DNA of 6,012 nt, from NCBI GenBank assembly GCA_937863215.1, contig CALMFQ010000116.1, forward strand, positions 1 through 6,012, written 5' to 3'. This stretch comes from an uncultured Pseudomonadota bacterium (GTDB taxonomy: Bacteria > Pseudomonadota > Gammaproteobacteria > Burkholderiales > SCOH01). The notes beneath the pieces are model-generated. The model worked only from the letters and a program-made list of their open reading frames with translations. It searched no databases and had not been told where the DNA came from. Positions 5,588-6,012 of this stretch are shown here, in pieces. Every line of letters starts with the position of its first letter. The first letter of the stretch is position 1. The translations under genes and the position numbers were made by a program.

Positions 5588-6012
5588 TTAGGTCAAAGGC
5601 TTGATCGAGCCTTCGACAATTGTTGCATCAAACTGCTCGACCACTTCGCGCACGAACGGATCGCTGCGGATCGCCACGTCCGCTTCGGACTGACGCTCGG
5701 CGCGCGCCTGCTGCTGCAGCGCCACTGGTGTCGCCGCAGCAGCTTCACCGATGGTGACCTGCAATCGCACCGGCGCACCAAGAAACGTTTCCAGCGCCGC
5801 TTTCAGCTTTTCCTGGTAACCCCGGTCGGCCAGATGCCGGGCCGAGGAAGGCAACACCAGATCGAACAAATCGCCCGAATGAGCCTGCAGCGCACAATTC
5901 TGCGCCAGCATCTTGGCCATGCCACCGATAGTCAGGCGCGCCACCAGGCCAGGCCAGTCGCCGTTGAAAGCCACACCGGCAGAGGTTGCGGCCGCAGTCT
6001 CCGCCGCAACGG
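5588..6012 (-). CDS. dnaX: DNA polymerase III subunit tau, C-terminal end (runs off the window)
   Basis: This is the last 140 residues of DnaX; the gene begins right of the window. The visible part starts in an Ala/Thr-rich linker (VAAETAAATSAGVAFNGDW) and then gives the tau-specific C-terminal domain that binds the polymerase alpha subunit. FNGDWPGLVARL, LAQNCALQAHSGDLFDLVLPS, RGYQEKLKAAL and the end EGSIKPLT align with the end of E. coli tau (which closes in SIRPI). DnaX is the clamp-loader ATPase; the AAA+ domains and any frameshift site making gamma are outside the window. It ends in TAA 19 bp before ebfC. No start codon is called, since the frame continues past the window edge. Identification rests on the C-terminal domain and on the dnaX-ebfC-recR order. 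Confidence 0.93.
   Translation of the reverse strand, partial: VAAETAAATSAGVAFNGDWPGLVARLTIGGMAKMLAQNCALQAHSGDLFDLVLPSSARHLADRGYQEKLKAALETFLGAPVRLQVTIGEAAAATPVALQQQARAERQSEADVAIRSDPFVREVVEQFDATIVEGSIKPLT

Overview
The window reads as a chromosomal core region of a betaproteobacterium, most likely from Neisseriales/Chromobacteriaceae. This placement is an inference from protein content: small DUF2788 and DUF3579 proteins, which I know as mainly betaproteobacterial, sit beside argF-argG and the dnaX-ebfC-recR cluster. No phage, CRISPR, plasmid or RNA gene is visible. All genes are on the minus strand except the DUF3579 gene. No stretch longer than 300 bases lacks a gene.

Left part, read on the minus strand. 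A small inner-membrane protein (DUF2788) precedes the nucleoside phosphorylase gene ppnP, which starts with GTG and is followed by a clear intrinsic terminator. A DUF2799 lipoprotein gene with a very strong Shine-Dalgarno comes next, then the start of yajQ, which is cut by the window edge.

Middle. argF and then argG lie in one direction and encode two consecutive steps of arginine synthesis (ornithine to citrulline to argininosuccinate). argG ends in an intrinsic terminator. argF is preceded by a GC-rich leader with a perfect 9-bp hairpin followed by a U-rich tract, which could be a transcriptional control element. The DUF3579 gene is divergent from argF across a 269-bp intergenic region.

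Right part, minus strand. The 3' end of dnaX (the tau polymerase-binding domain), ebfC/ybaB and recR form the classic replication/repair operon. recR converges with the DUF3579 gene, and the whole space between them is a 141-bp nearly symmetrical palindrome with 13-bp terminal inverted repeats and flanking TCA triplets. It looks like a MITE of IS5-family (TNA target) type that inserted into, and regenerated, the recR stop codon. It is the most interesting item in the window.
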